Under the pieces are notes generated by a model. That model was not told the origin of the DNA. It was given only the letters and a program-made list of their open reading frames with translations, and did no database searches. The translations under genes were made by a program, and so were the position numbers. From Verrucomicrobia bacterium LW23 (lineage in GTDB: Bacteria > Verrucomicrobiota > Verrucomicrobiia > Methylacidiphilales > UBA1321): a stretch of 64,000 nucleotides of DNA. Position 1 is the first letter of the stretch. Each line of letters opens with the position of its first letter. Location of the stretch: the NCBI GenBank assembly GCA_003054695.1, contig QAZA01000045.1, positions 124,001 to 188,000 of the forward strand, given 5' to 3'. Below are positions 35,354-44,355 of the stretch, in pieces.

Positions 35354-35856
35354 GGAGCGGATAGCCGCTTCGCGCGGCATTGACGGGCCGGCGCGGAGAG
35401 GAAAGTCCGAACACCACAAGGCAGCGTGCCGCAAAAAGCTTGCGGAGCGGTGCGGGGTAACCTGCGCCGGATGGAAAGTGTCACAGAAAACAAACCGCCG
35501 CCGTCGGAGCGCCCCCGCAAGGGAGCGGGCCGTGGCGGTAAGGGTGAAAAGGCGGGGTAAAAGCCCACCGCCCGTGGAGGTAACTCCCGGGGCACGATAA
35601 ACCCCACGCGGTGCAAGACCAAACAGGGGCCCACGGCCGCCTGCCAGCACGCGCGCCTACCGCCCCGGCGGAGAGCACGCGTCGGCCCCGGGTATCGGTC
35701 GCACCAGCTCGCTCTCGCCTTCGGGCAGGGCGCGCGGCGTCTCCCCCCATCGGGGAGGCGAGATGAATGGCTATCCAGCGCCATGCGACTGGCCGCAGCC
35801 CCTCCAGGCGGCGGTCAGCCTCCTGCCGCGGACAAAATTCGGCTTACAGCTCCACC
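35354..35856 (+). ncRNA. rnpB: RNase P RNA (bacterial type A)
   Basis: About 500 nt. P1 pairs GGAGC (35354) with GCTCC (35849-35853). The first universal core is GAGAGGAAAGTCCGAACACC (35396-35415); CGCGGTGCAAGACCAAACAG (35608-35627) is the CR IV core; ACAAAATTCGGCTTACAG (35833-35850) is the CR V / P4 3' strand. It processes tRNA 5' ends with RnpA. Ends are set by pairing and are approximate. It is longer than the usual 350-450 nt, with the extra sequence after the CR IV core. A terminator follows. Confidence 0.93.
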
Positions 35857-35859
35857 AAC

Positions 35860-35903
35860 GGCGGCCCCCGGCGACACTCGTCGGCGGGCCGCCGTCCTTT
35901 TCT
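35860..35903 (+). terminator. Rho-independent terminator of rnpB
   Basis: Stem from GGCGGCCC (35860) pairing with GGGCCGCC (ending 35893), then GTCCTTTT. Immediately behind the RNase P RNA. Confidence 0.8.
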
Positions 35904-35914
35904 CGGGATACCGC

Positions 35915-35966
35915 TTTCCAGAAAGCTTGTCGCGAATTCGCCAAGCTCCGAGAACGGCGGAGCCGA
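35915..35966. repeat. 3' half of the short repeated ORF, second copy
   Basis: Matches 8551-8602 in 50 of 52 bases (core GCTTGTCGCGAATTCGCCAA). It lies 12 bases after the rnpB terminator, and it supplies the last in-frame codons of the Ig-like fragment. Confidence 0.85.
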
Positions 35967-37439
35967 GGATGAGGCCGAGGCTGATGGTGGTGTGGCCGAG
36001 GCGGCGCAGGCGCAGAGTCAGGGTGCTGAAGGTGAAGCACAGCGTCAGCAGGACCAGGCCGATGGATCCGGCTGTGAGGACGCCGGCGCCGGCGGCGATG
36101 TATCGGGCTGCCGTGCCGGGGGAGAAGGGCAGGGTTTTGGTGCAGGTGATGCGGTAGGGCAGGGTGATGCTTTCGCCGGGGCCGATGATTTCGGGGACGG
36201 TGGCCAGGAGCTCGAAGCGCATGTATTCGTCGCTGGAGGGCATGTTGAATTTCACCCCCTGAGCTTCGATGAGACCGTGGTTGGTGAAGCGGATCTGGCC
36301 GTTGTAGACGTCGCCGGCCTGCATGGCGGGCAGGTTGGTGAAGGACGGCTCTGCGATGATGACGGGGGCGGGGACGTTGGTTTCGAAGGTGGCGTTGAGC
36401 ACGACGTCGTAGCGGTCCTGGATGGTGGTAGGCACGACTTCCCATTCGACGCTGACGAGCTGGTTTTGCAGGCCGACTTCCTTGGTGGTGGTGGCGCCCG
36501 GCTGGATCCATATGGTTCCTTCGGACGACATGTGGCCGGGGGCCTGGGCGGTGTAGCGGTAGTTGCCGACGGGCAGGTCCTGGAAGAGGGCTTCGCCCAG
36601 TTCGTCGGTGGTGACTTTCACCGCCGGCTGGCTGGGGATGAGGATGTTGTTGAGGGTGATGACGGCGCCGGCAAGGCCCTGGACGACCTGCCCCTGAGCG
36701 TTGGTGCTACCGGTGTAGATGTCCGAGGCGTGGAACAGGGCGTGGCCGGTGCCGCTGGAGCTGACGATGACGGTGATGAGCGTGTCCTGCGGCGGCAGGT
36801 TATCGCTGGTGGCGCGCAGGCGGAACTGGTGCTGGCCCTGGCCCATGCCGGTAGCGGGGGCGAAGGTGAGCGAGACGGGGATACCCTGGCCGACGGGGAT
36901 GGACTCCACCGTGTCGTTGACGTTAAGCGTAGCCCAGCCGGGCGCGGCGGTGTTGTCGGCGGCGTTGAGCAGGCGCAGGGTCGTCTGGGTGGCGGGCATG
37001 AAGCCGATGTTCCGCAGCGTCAGGTTCAGGGGCGCGTCCTCGCCCGGATGCACGCCGACGGTGTTGGAGAGCGTCGACCAGCGCAGGGCGGGGATGGCGT
37101 CGGAGAAGAGGTAGCTGATGTTGATCTTCTGCCACTCGCGCGCGGGGGCGCCGGGCTCGGTCGCCTCGGTGTTGTCGCTTGAGATGCGCAGCACCAGCGA
37201 GCCGGCGGTGGTCACCGTGTTATCGGCGGTGATGGTGAGCGGGAGGCCGGCGGTGGTGTTCTCCTCAAGGGCAAGCACGGCCGCGCCGGGGGTGACGGTG
37301 AGGCCGGGGCGCAACGTGCCGTTGGGCTGGTCGGCGGCCAGGTATTCCACGCGCAGGTTGGTGGCGGTGGTGCCGGGGCCGGAGCGGGCGCTCAGCGTAA
37401 TGGGCTGCGGGTAGTTGCGCGGCGCGCTGAGCTGGATGT

Positions 37440-38020
37440 GTGCTCCGATAGCTGTTCTTCAGAACTGCCAGAGCAGGAAAGAGATACGATTGCTTTCCAG
37501 CCATACGCTTTTCAATAATGGCCCGCAGACTCGGTCCCATAACGGCGCAGGTCCAGCCCCGGCCGCGATGTCTTATCTTCGTCCGCTTGAACAGGATCTG
37601 GTTGGCCGCCAGATTCACACGCTCAGCCGTCAGCCTCGCCAGATCCGTCTGGGCCGCGCCCAGCCACCACAGCGCCTGGAAATAGTCGTACCAGTCGTCC
37701 TCGCCATGAACTGACTCCAGCAGCTTCCCGTGCTCCTCGCACGTAATCGCCCGCCGCTCTGCGCTGCGAATCTTCGGCCAGTGCCTGCGAGGCAGCAGAT
37801 TCATCGGAATCCACCCGAAATCGATCGCCAGATTGTACCACCGCCGAGCATATGAAAGCCCCGAATGACTAAACGTCCGCAACAGGGAGAGCAATATCTC
37901 CCCCGTCGTCTCCGACAACTTGAGCCGCAGCAAAGGCTGCAATGCAGGTTGCCGCATTGCAAACTGATTGCGCAACTGCGTGCTGGCCGTACTATACGGG
38001 TTGGTATGCAGCACCGTCAC
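37440..38020 (-). pseudogene. Tyrosine recombinase (phage-integrase family), 3' truncated
   Basis: About 190 recognisable residues: LRTFSHSGLSYARRWYNLAI, WIPMNLLPRRHWPKIRS, RAITCEEHGKLL, YFQALWWLGAAQTDLARLT (start of the catalytic domain; the first active-site Arg is replaced by Gln or Thr context in this branch) and LFPAL. Homology stops at about 37450, before the HxxR and Tyr motifs, and the frame continues out of register in the Ig-like fragment. Upstream of the GTG at 38020 the frame stays open to about 38145 without a start. A dead recombinase is the likeliest reading. Confidence 0.7.
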
Positions 38021-38223
38021 ATCCCGCCAGGTGCGCGTGAGAAACTGCGGATCCGACGCATGGAGATAGGCAGCGCCAATCTGGCGGCTGACAGCTGGTT
38101 GGTGGGCCGCCTCATTGCGGGAGGTTGTCCCCTGGCTAGGCTATCCGCTATCCCGAATTCCAGATCACCGGCCGTTTTCTTCCTTTTACCCGGCAACCTG
38201 GCGCGCTATAAGTCTGGCGCGCC

Positions 38224-39141
38224 ATGCTTGCCTTTATTGCTCGACGTATTCTCATCGCCATACCGGTGATGTTTATCGTCATCTCCCTCACCTTCCTGCT
38301 GGTGCGGATGATGCCGGGCAGTCCGTTTGATCTGGAGCGCGCGCAGGACCCGGAAGTGGTGCGGCAGCTGGAGATGAAGTACGAACTGGATGGCCCCCTT
38401 TGGTCGCAGTACGTCCGCTACATCAGCGCCGTGTGCAGGGGGGATTTGCGGGAGAGTGTAAAGCAGTACAAGGACCGCCCCGTTACGGAGATCCTGGCCC
38501 AGACGCTGCCGGTCAGCATGACGCTTGGCTCCCTGGCGTTTGCCCTGGCGGTAACGATGGGCGTGGGCCTGGGGGCCGTCGCGGCCGTGCATCACAACCG
38601 GTGGCAGGACCGCGGTGCGATGCTGATTGCCATGGCCGGCATCTCCCTGCCGGCGTTTTTGCTGGCGCCGCTCCTTATCCTGGGCGCGCTGATGTCCAAC
38701 CTTCTCCCCGTTGCCGGCTGGGGCGATCTGGACCAGATGGTGCTGCCGGTGATATGTCTGGCCGTGCCGTACGCGGCCTCAGTGGCCCGTTTGACGCGCG
38801 CAAGCTTTCTGGAGGTACTGGGGCAGGACTACATCCGCACGGCGCGCGCCAAGGGGCTTCCCGAGGTCGCGGTTGTGTATCAGCACGCGCTAAAGGTGGC
38901 GGTGCTCCCGGTCATCAGCTACTGCGGCCCGCTGGCGGCGTCCATCCTTACGGGCAGCATGGTGGTGGAGACGATCTTTAAAATCCCCGGCATGGGCCCG
39001 TTTTTTATCACCAGCATTACCAGCCTGGATGTGTTTATGGTGGGCGGCACGGTTATCGTGTATGCCGCCTTCCTCATCCTGTTCAACCTGGTGGTGGATG
39101 TGCTCTACTTTGTGGTGGACCGCCGTATTCGCCTGGAGTAG
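38224..39141 (+). CDS. Oligopeptide-type ABC transporter permease (OppB-like)
   Basis: 305 residues, full length for OppB/DppB. It starts MLAFIARRILIAIPVMFIVI and has the family RMMPGSPFD segment. The EAA-type loop is LGQDYIRTARAKGLPE; six membrane helices are evident, ending in VDRRIRLE. It would pair with an OppC, OppD/F and a binding protein. Only an OppF-like ATPase is seen (30903-31766, opposite strand), so the operon is either split or these genes have other partners. Confidence 0.92.
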   Translation: MLAFIARRILIAIPVMFIVISLTFLLVRMMPGSPFDLERAQDPEVVRQLEMKYELDGPLWSQYVRYISAVCRGDLRESVKQYKDRPVTEILAQTLPVSMTLGSLAFALAVTMGVGLGAVAAVHHNRWQDRGAMLIAMAGISLPAFLLAPLLILGALMSNLLPVAGWGDLDQMVLPVICLAVPYAASVARLTRASFLEVLGQDYIRTARAKGLPEVAVVYQHALKVAVLPVISYCGPLAASILTGSMVVETIFKIPGMGPFFITSITSLDVFMVGGTVIVYAAFLILFNLVVDVLYFVVDRRIRLE

Positions 39142-39147
39142 GGCGGG

Positions 39148-39316
39148 TTAGACCAATTCGCACAGTTATTTGCTCTTTATGCGGAGCTGATTTTGGGCTA
39201 TGGGTGCGCTGAAACGGAGGGAGTGCATGAGGATAATGCTCGACCGGAGTTTCAGTGCGGCCATAGCCCAAAAGCGGCCCGCATAAAGAGCAAACAACTG
39301 TGCGAATTGGTCTTAG
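39148..39316. repeat. Inverted repeat, family B, full-length copy 2
   Basis: Same 168-base structure as 4354-4522, with very high identity throughout, loop included (GCTGAAACGGAGGGAGTGCA and ATGCTCGACCGGAGTTTCAG shared). It starts seven bases after the oppB-like stop. Confidence 0.92.
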
Positions 39317-39367
39317 GCACATCAGGAAAGCCGGCAGCCGGACAACAAGCCTTCTCGGGCAATCTCT

Positions 39368-39467
39368 CCCCCTTGGCGAAACTTTCTGTCCTTGGCGATA
39401 TTATCTGCATCTCCACAAAGCCTTGGCGGATCATATCGCCATGGGGCGGAAAGTTTCGCCAAGGGGG
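39368..39467. repeat. Inverted repeat, family A, copy 3
   Basis: CCCCCTTGGCGAAACTTTC (39369-39387) pairs with GAAAGTTTCGCCAAGGGGG (39450-39467 region); inner part TCCTTGGCGATATTATCTG is only partly matched by the right side. Adjacent to family B, as at 4186-4522. Confidence 0.82.
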
Positions 39468-39503
39468 ACCGCAGAAAGCGGAATGTCGACTCCTCTCCCT
39501 CGC

Positions 39504-39923
39504 CTACGGCTTCGGCTGGTCCATATACGTTGGCAGATTGCGGATGCCCGCCTGGCTGGCCGCATCATTGACTTTGGTGATGGCCCAGAACGGCGTGTCC
39601 TTATCGGCGCGCAGCGCAAAGCGCACCTGCGGGCCCTGCGCCTTGCGGGCGCGCAGCGCGTCGGCCAGGCGGCTGCTGTCTACAGGCTCGGCCTCCAGAA
39701 AAATCTTGCCGTCCTTGGCGAGAAAGATTGTGACGGGCGGCACCTCTGCCGGCGGCACGTTGGTGGCCTGCGACGAATCCGGCACGTCGATCTTCACCAT
39801 CGGCTCCGGCTTGCGAAACACCGTGGTGACGATGAAGAAGATGAGCAGGATGCACAGAATGTCGATCAACGAAATGATGTTGATGATCGGCGGCGGCCGG
39901 CGTTGTTTCTGCGAAAAGCGCAT
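39504..39923 (-). CDS. Biopolymer transport protein ExbD/TolR
   Basis: 139 residues. One N-terminal membrane helix with the essential Asp (LIDILCILLIFFIVTTVF, D in the helix), then a periplasmic domain with DSSQATNVPPAEVPPVTIFL and a typical C-terminal domain (FALRADKDTPFWAITKVNDA). ExbD normally works with ExbB and TonB, neither visible here. It lies 21 bases behind a TPR protein gene and ends the permease-TPR-exbD operon. Confidence 0.9.
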   Translation of the reverse strand: MRFSQKQRRPPPIINIISLIDILCILLIFFIVTTVFRKPEPMVKIDVPDSSQATNVPPAEVPPVTIFLAKDGKIFLEAEPVDSSRLADALRARKAQGPQVRFALRADKDTPFWAITKVNDAASQAGIRNLPTYMDQPKP

Positions 39924-39944
39924 GGGTGTACGTACCGCCCTCCG

Positions 39945-40688
39945 CTAGCTCTTCAGCTTCGCCAGCTGCGACTGCATCTTGCCCGCCAGCGCGCTGTTGG
40001 GGGCGAGCGCCACGCCCTTTTGCCAGATGATCTTGGCGTCATCCTTCTGCTTCGTCTGCAAATAGGCCAGGCCCGCGTAGTAGTGGATGGCCTGCACGGT
40101 TTGCGTGTTCAGCTTCGGCGCGCCCTCGCCCACCACCTGGGTCAGCAAAATCTTGAAGTCGCTGCGTGCCGAGTCGCGGCGATTGCAGAACGCCGGCAGC
40201 TCGTAATTATTAACGCCGCGTATAAAGCGCACCGCCACATCCCTGGGCGCCGCGGCCACCGCCGCGTCCATCGTCTTCACCCCGTTCTTCAGAAAATCCA
40301 GCTTGCTGGGGCCGGGAAAAACGTCGCGGCTGCGCATGGTGTAGGCGCTGCCCAGGTAGGCCAGCAGCAGGTAATTGTTCGGCTTCTCCTTCGTCCACTT
40401 CTCGAGGTCTTTCACCAGCGAGATCACCGCCTCCTTGTCGCCCTGCACGCCCTTGTCGTGCCGCTGCTGCACCTGTTGAATCAGCGGATCGTCGAACGGA
40501 TCGGCCGCGGCCGCGCCTTTGCCCTCCCCTCCCTCGCCCCCGCCTGACGCCGGCTCCGCCGCCAGGGCCACGCCTGCGGGCAGCACCGCCGCGGAGGCAA
40601 TGGCGCCCAGCAGCAGTGCGGAGAGGATACGGGTAGCCGGGCGGCAACAGTCGCCGGGGATAAGAGAGCGGAAGCAGGGAAATTTCAT
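39945..40688 (-). CDS. Secreted TPR-like protein
   Basis: 247 residues. Signal peptide ILSALLLGAIASAAVLPAGVALAAEP. A Gly-rich spacer follows, then helical repeats: EKPNNYLLLAYLGSAYTMRSR, AIHYYAGLAYLQTKQKDDAK and VALAPNSALAGKMQSQLAKL, in TPR register. Probably periplasmic. The ATG overlaps the permease stop by four bases and exbD follows closely, suggesting a joint role, perhaps as a bridging partner of ExbD. Confidence 0.78.
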   Translation of the reverse strand: MKFPCFRSLIPGDCCRPATRILSALLLGAIASAAVLPAGVALAAEPASGGGEGGEGKGAAAADPFDDPLIQQVQQRHDKGVQGDKEAVISLVKDLEKWTKEKPNNYLLLAYLGSAYTMRSRDVFPGPSKLDFLKNGVKTMDAAVAAAPRDVAVRFIRGVNNYELPAFCNRRDSARSDFKILLTQVVGEGAPKLNTQTVQAIHYYAGLAYLQTKQKDDAKIIWQKGVALAPNSALAGKMQSQLAKLKS

Positions 40689-42412
40689 GCGCGAAAGAGT
40701 TGGCCGGAGGTTTTGCCCAGCAGTCGGGAGGCCAGCCAGAGACTGCCGGCCAGGAGCAGCATCGCCAGCACCCCCAGCGCACTCGCCAGCACGGGCGCGT
40801 CCGGCGCGGGGCGGCCCATCAGGTTGTAGATACCCTTGGTGATGGGCGCGAAGTTGTCATCCATGGCCAACAACAGGCTATCACTCACTTCCAGCATCGC
40901 AAAGGAAAAGGTGAGGATGGTGCCCGCCACCAGATTCGCCGCGATCAACGGCAGCGTAATCCTCCACAACGTGTACAGCCGGCTGGCGCCCAGGTTGGCC
41001 GACGCCTCCTCCAGCGTCACGCTCGTCTGCTGATAACCCGCGTAAGCCGCGCGCACGATGTAGGGCAGCCGCCGCACCGCATAGCTCACTATCAGCAGCA
41101 ACGTGGGGTCCTGCCGCGGATTGATGTACGGATTAAGCCACGCCAGCCCGCTCTCCTTGCTGAAGGTAAAGCTGACCAGGTAGCCAAACGCCAGCACCAG
41201 GCCCGGCAGCGCCAGGGGAAGCATCACCACCACATCCAGCGCCCACTTGCCCGCAAAGTTCTCGCGCGCCAGCAAATGCGCAATGGCCACGCCCAGAACG
41301 AGATCCAGAAACGCGCTGCCGATGGAGTAGTAGAGCGAGTTGCGGATGATGCGCGTCGTCGTGTCGTCCGTAAACACCTGCGCGTAGTACTTCGCGCTCC
41401 ACTCACTCGGCAGCACCGTCAGCGCCCAGTGCCCGGCAAAAGAGTTGACGATAACGCCAATATGGGGCATCAGCGCCGCCATCAGCAGCAGGGAAGACGC
41501 CACGGTAACACCCCAGCCGGCGGCGGGGGAGAGCGCAATCTCGCTGGTGTGCGTGGCGCTGCGGCTCATCATCGCATAGCTGCCGCTGTCGCCAAAGTAC
41601 TTGCCCACGATAAACAGCACGCTGACAACGACAAGCGTCGTCACCACCAGCGCGTTGCCAATCGGGTTATCCCCCGCCTCCGTAGAGGCGTTGAATATTT
41701 GCGTGGGCACCGTGGCCTGAAAATCAAAAATCAGCGGCGTGCCCAGATCCGTAAACGCGCTGACAAACACGATGCTGGCCCCCGCAAAAATGCCGGGCAT
41801 CGCCAGCGGAAGTGTAACGGTGCGAAAGAGATAGAACGGCTTTGCGCCCATGTTGGCCGCCGCGTCGCGCAGCGAGGGATCGATATTGGCCAGCGAGGCC
41901 GCCAGGCTCAGGAACATGATCGGGAACAGATGCAGCACCTCCATGATGATGACACCCGTCAACCCGCTGTTGCCAAAAAAGTCGATCGGCTGATCCCACG
42001 GAATGACTCCCCAGTGCATCAGGATGAGGTTGAGCGACCCGTACCGCGCAAAAAAGTGCTTGATGCCGATCGCCCCCACAAAAGGCGGCAGAATGATGGG
42101 GATAAGCATCGCCCCCTGCAGCAACTGCTTGCCGGGGAAGGAGTAACGCGCAAACGCCAGCGCCAGCGGCACGCTGATGATCAGGCAAAGCACCGTGGCC
42201 GCCGTGGCGATGAAAAACGAGTTGGCAAACGCGCGCAGATACAGCTCGTTCTCCATCAGCAGCCTAAAATACTGCGTGGAAAACATCAGCTCCTTCGACC
42301 CACCCCCGCGCGGTATAAAAAACGCGCCATGAACGACATACGCAAGCGGATAAAACAAAAACAGCGCAAGAAAGCCCCATATGCAGGCAAGGAGAAGATG
42401 CTTCTTTTGCAT
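40685..42412 (-). CDS. Fused iron(III)-type ABC transporter permease (FbpB/AfuB-like)
   Basis: 575 residues from ATG 42412, two permease domains in one chain with about 12 helices. Each half has an EAA loop: DAAANMGAKPFYLFRTVTLPL-type at about residue 185 and EASANLGASRLYTLWRITLPL-type at about residue 475. FbpB, AfuB and related Fe3+ permeases are built this way. No ATPase or binding protein gene is adjacent. An inverted repeat (AATAC-N4-GTATT, 42523-42536) lies upstream and could be regulatory. The frame is open upstream to 42610, but the MQKKHLLLACIW start matches the family. Confidence 0.88.
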   Translation of the reverse strand: MQKKHLLLACIWGFLALFLFYPLAYVVHGAFFIPRGGGSKELMFSTQYFRLLMENELYLRAFANSFFIATAATVLCLIISVPLALAFARYSFPGKQLLQGAMLIPIILPPFVGAIGIKHFFARYGSLNLILMHWGVIPWDQPIDFFGNSGLTGVIIMEVLHLFPIMFLSLAASLANIDPSLRDAAANMGAKPFYLFRTVTLPLAMPGIFAGASIVFVSAFTDLGTPLIFDFQATVPTQIFNASTEAGDNPIGNALVVTTLVVVSVLFIVGKYFGDSGSYAMMSRSATHTSEIALSPAAGWGVTVASSLLLMAALMPHIGVIVNSFAGHWALTVLPSEWSAKYYAQVFTDDTTTRIIRNSLYYSIGSAFLDLVLGVAIAHLLARENFAGKWALDVVVMLPLALPGLVLAFGYLVSFTFSKESGLAWLNPYINPRQDPTLLLIVSYAVRRLPYIVRAAYAGYQQTSVTLEEASANLGASRLYTLWRITLPLIAANLVAGTILTFSFAMLEVSDSLLLAMDDNFAPITKGIYNLMGRPAPDAPVLASALGVLAMLLLAGSLWLASRLLGKTSGQLFRA

Positions 42413-42948
42413 GGGCGTAGTCCGTCCCCGATGGTCATAGCCGGGAACGGGCGTGCGGGCGAGCGGAATTTTGCGGAGAACCGGCGAAAGGCGGGATCGC
42501 TTGTATAACATATTGCCTTGCAAATACAAACGTATTGAGGCGCAAGCGGCGCCGATTGACGGAACCGGCGCTCCACCCTCTCCCCTTTCTCCCGAATGAG
42601 CCCCGTGCAAGCCACAGTTTTAGAACTTTTCAACGTCATTTTCGCCCCCTTTTCGCGACCCCCAACCGCTCAGTTTGTGCCAGCAAGCCCTTCGCGAAGG
42701 GCGCTTTTTGGCCAGAGTGGCGAAAAAAAATACATCCGTCAAAAAAGGGGGCACCGGAGTAAACATCGCACTACCATTAACCACTTTAACTAAACGCAAC
42801 CAACTGATTCAAAGATAGTTATGAAATTGCGATTCTTTCGCATTACGAGCGGCTTAACCTCTGAATCCTCGGCTGTGATACGAGTCAACGCAACCGCCAA
42901 TAAAATTGAGTTGCCATTTGCCAGAGAAGCGCTACTGAAAATCGGCTC
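42413..42948. other. Intergenic region upstream of the SWIB gene
   Basis: 536 bases between divergent genes. GCCCTTCGCGAAGGGC (42687-42702) followed by a T5 run (42705-42709) is a terminator-like hairpin reading rightward, although no rightward gene lies upstream; it may end a small leader RNA or attenuate the SWIB transcript. AATAC-N4-GTATT at 42523-42536 is a candidate operator for the permease. No other gene seen. Confidence 0.4.
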
Positions 42949-43299
42949 ATGCCTACAGCGAAGAAAAAAACCACCGCCAAGACCGAAGCAGCCAAACCCG
43001 CCGCCAAAGCCGCTCCCGCCGCCAAGCCGGCCGCCCGTGCGACTAACAAGGCGTTTCTCGCCCCGGTCACCCCGGACGCGATCCTCGCCCCGATCGTGGG
43101 CTCCAAGCCGCTTCCTCGCACCGACCTCACCGTTGCCGTGTGGGACTACGTGAAGAAGCACGGCCTGCAGGACAAGGCCAACAAGCGCATGATCAACGCC
43201 GACGCCAAGCTCAAGGCGGTGTTTGATGGCAAGGACCAGGTGACGATGTTCGAGATGACCAAGCTGGTCAACAAGCACGTCTCCGCCCCCAAGAAATAA
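42949..43299 (+). CDS. SWIB/MDM2 domain protein with Lys/Ala-rich tail
   Basis: 116 residues. Residues 1-33 are Lys/Ala-rich, histone-H1-like (KKKTTAKTEAAKPAAK). Residues 36-113 form a SWIB domain: LTVAVWDYVKKHGLQDKANK, INADAKLKAVFDGKDQVTMF and LVNKHV. Stand-alone SWIB proteins are known mainly from chlamydiae and verrucomicrobia. The basic tail suggests nucleic-acid binding, perhaps chromatin compaction. Cytoplasmic. Confidence 0.9.
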   Translation: MPTAKKKTTAKTEAAKPAAKAAPAAKPAARATNKAFLAPVTPDAILAPIVGSKPLPRTDLTVAVWDYVKKHGLQDKANKRMINADAKLKAVFDGKDQVTMFEMTKLVNKHVSAPKK

Positions 43300-43650
43300 C
43301 GTAACCCCTTTCGCGGCATCGCCGTCGCGGCGTCACAAGCGGCTCCTCCCACTGTGGGGAGCTAAACGCCCGCGTCGCCATGCCACGCAACGGTTTGCCT
43401 GGTGGTGTGAAGCCGGTCCAGTCCGGTCGGCTTCACCCAGGGGACTTTACGTCCCTGCGCATCGCTGCCCCGGCGTTTCCTAAACGCACGCACGCCTGCT
43501 CGCACGCACGCGCTCTCGACAGCTTCGTTCCGCAGCTTCCTTCCTTTTTGTCACGAAGGGATAGCGAAGAGCCGGGCAATGTCCCGCCCCATCCATGCGC
43601 GCCAGATTGCCTCGCAGCGCATCGCCAGATCGGCTGAAGCACAGGTTCCC
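43300..43650. other. Intergenic region between convergent SWIB and rpe genes
   Basis: 351 bases. A stem GTGAAGCCG / CGGCTTCAC (43407-43436) could be a terminator for either gene but lacks a T-tract. Also a run of GCACGCAC units near 43490-43510. No convincing gene. Confidence 0.4.
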
Positions 43651-44355
43651 TCAGCCCCCCGCGCTGACTTCCGCGGCGCGGTTGCGCAGCAGCTTCACGG
43701 CGGCGGTCACGTCCTTCTGGCCGAAGACGGAAGTGCCGGCGACGATGACGTTGGCGCCGGCGGCGACGCTGGGCCCGATCGTTTCGGAGGTGAGGCCGCC
43801 GTCGACCTGGATGTCGTAGGGGAGGCCGTGCTGCTCGGCGTAGGCGCGTGCAAGTCGCACTTTCTCAAGTACTTCGATGATGAAGGGCTGGCCGCCAAAG
43901 CCGGGGTTCACCGTCATGCACAGCAGCAGGTCCACCCGCTTGAGCAGGCTGGTGGCGTTTTGGAAAAGCGTGAGCGGGTTGATGGCCAGGCCGCATTTGC
44001 AGCCCATATCGCGGATGAGGCCGAGCGTGCGTTTAACGTCGTGGTAGGCCTCCAGGTGCACCGTCAGCGTGTCGGCGCCGGCCTCGATAAAAGTGCGCGC
44101 GTAACGGTCCGGCTGCTGGATCATAAGATGCACATCCAGAGGCAGTTGCGTAATGCGCTTGAGCGTGGCGACGATTTCCGGGCCAAAGCTCAGGTTGGGC
44201 ACAAAATGGCCGTCCATAATGTCGACATGCAGGCAGTCGACACCGGCGGCTTCGGCCTTGCGAACGTCTGCTTCCAGGTTCGCAAAGTTGGCCGCCAGCA
44301 CGGACGGGGCAATTTGCAGTTTACGGCCGCTACTTTTTCCGCTCGATAAGTTCAA
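43651..44355 (-). CDS. rpe: Ribulose-phosphate 3-epimerase
   Basis: 234 residues. QIAPSVLAANFANL, HVDIMDGHFVPNLSFGPEI (metal His/Asp), DVHLMI, NPGFGGQPF, and VDGGL are the family motifs, with catalytic Asp in DIMDGHF and VDGG. It interconverts ribulose-5-P and xylulose-5-P in the pentose phosphate and Calvin-type pathways. The start is TTG 44355, which overlaps the VOC gene by 26 bases; the true start could be a few codons later. Coupled to the VOC gene. Confidence 0.93.
   Translation of the reverse strand: MNLSSGKSSGRKLQIAPSVLAANFANLEADVRKAEAAGVDCLHVDIMDGHFVPNLSFGPEIVATLKRITQLPLDVHLMIQQPDRYARTFIEAGADTLTVHLEAYHDVKRTLGLIRDMGCKCGLAINPLTLFQNATSLLKRVDLLLCMTVNPGFGGQPFIIEVLEKVRLARAYAEQHGLPYDIQVDGGLTSETIGPSVAAGANVIVAGTSVFGQKDVTAAVKLLRNRAAEVSAGG

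Larger units (their letters stand above)
35815..37458 (-). pseudogene. Fragment of a large Ig-like / carboxypeptidase-regulatory surface protein
   Basis: Open frame of 548 codons between stops, without a natural beginning. Beta-sandwich-like repeats (TLRNIGFMPATQTTLRLL, GLAGAVITLNNI ... LPVGNYRYTAQAPGHM) resemble carboxypeptidase-regulatory and Ig-like domains of giant surface proteins. A membrane segment lies near TAGSIGLVLLTLCFTFSTLT. Upstream, the frame stops at 37459-37461, inside recombinase sequence; downstream, codons encoding SAVLGAWRIRDKLSGK come from the repeat also found at 8517-8732, then the frame runs antisense through the 3' end of rnpB. Both ends thus look truncated. Confidence 0.7.

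Noticed and set aside
35767-37182. 471-codon plus-strand frame
   Set aside because: Gly/Asp/Val-rich antisense of the Ig-like fragment, and it begins inside rnpB.
40700-42508. 602-codon plus-strand frame
   Set aside because: Arg/Gln/His-rich antisense of the fused ABC permease, with no domain.
43433-43642. Short frames between SWIB and rpe
   Set aside because: Arg/Cys/Ala-rich with no start signal or conserved pattern; both strands equally open.
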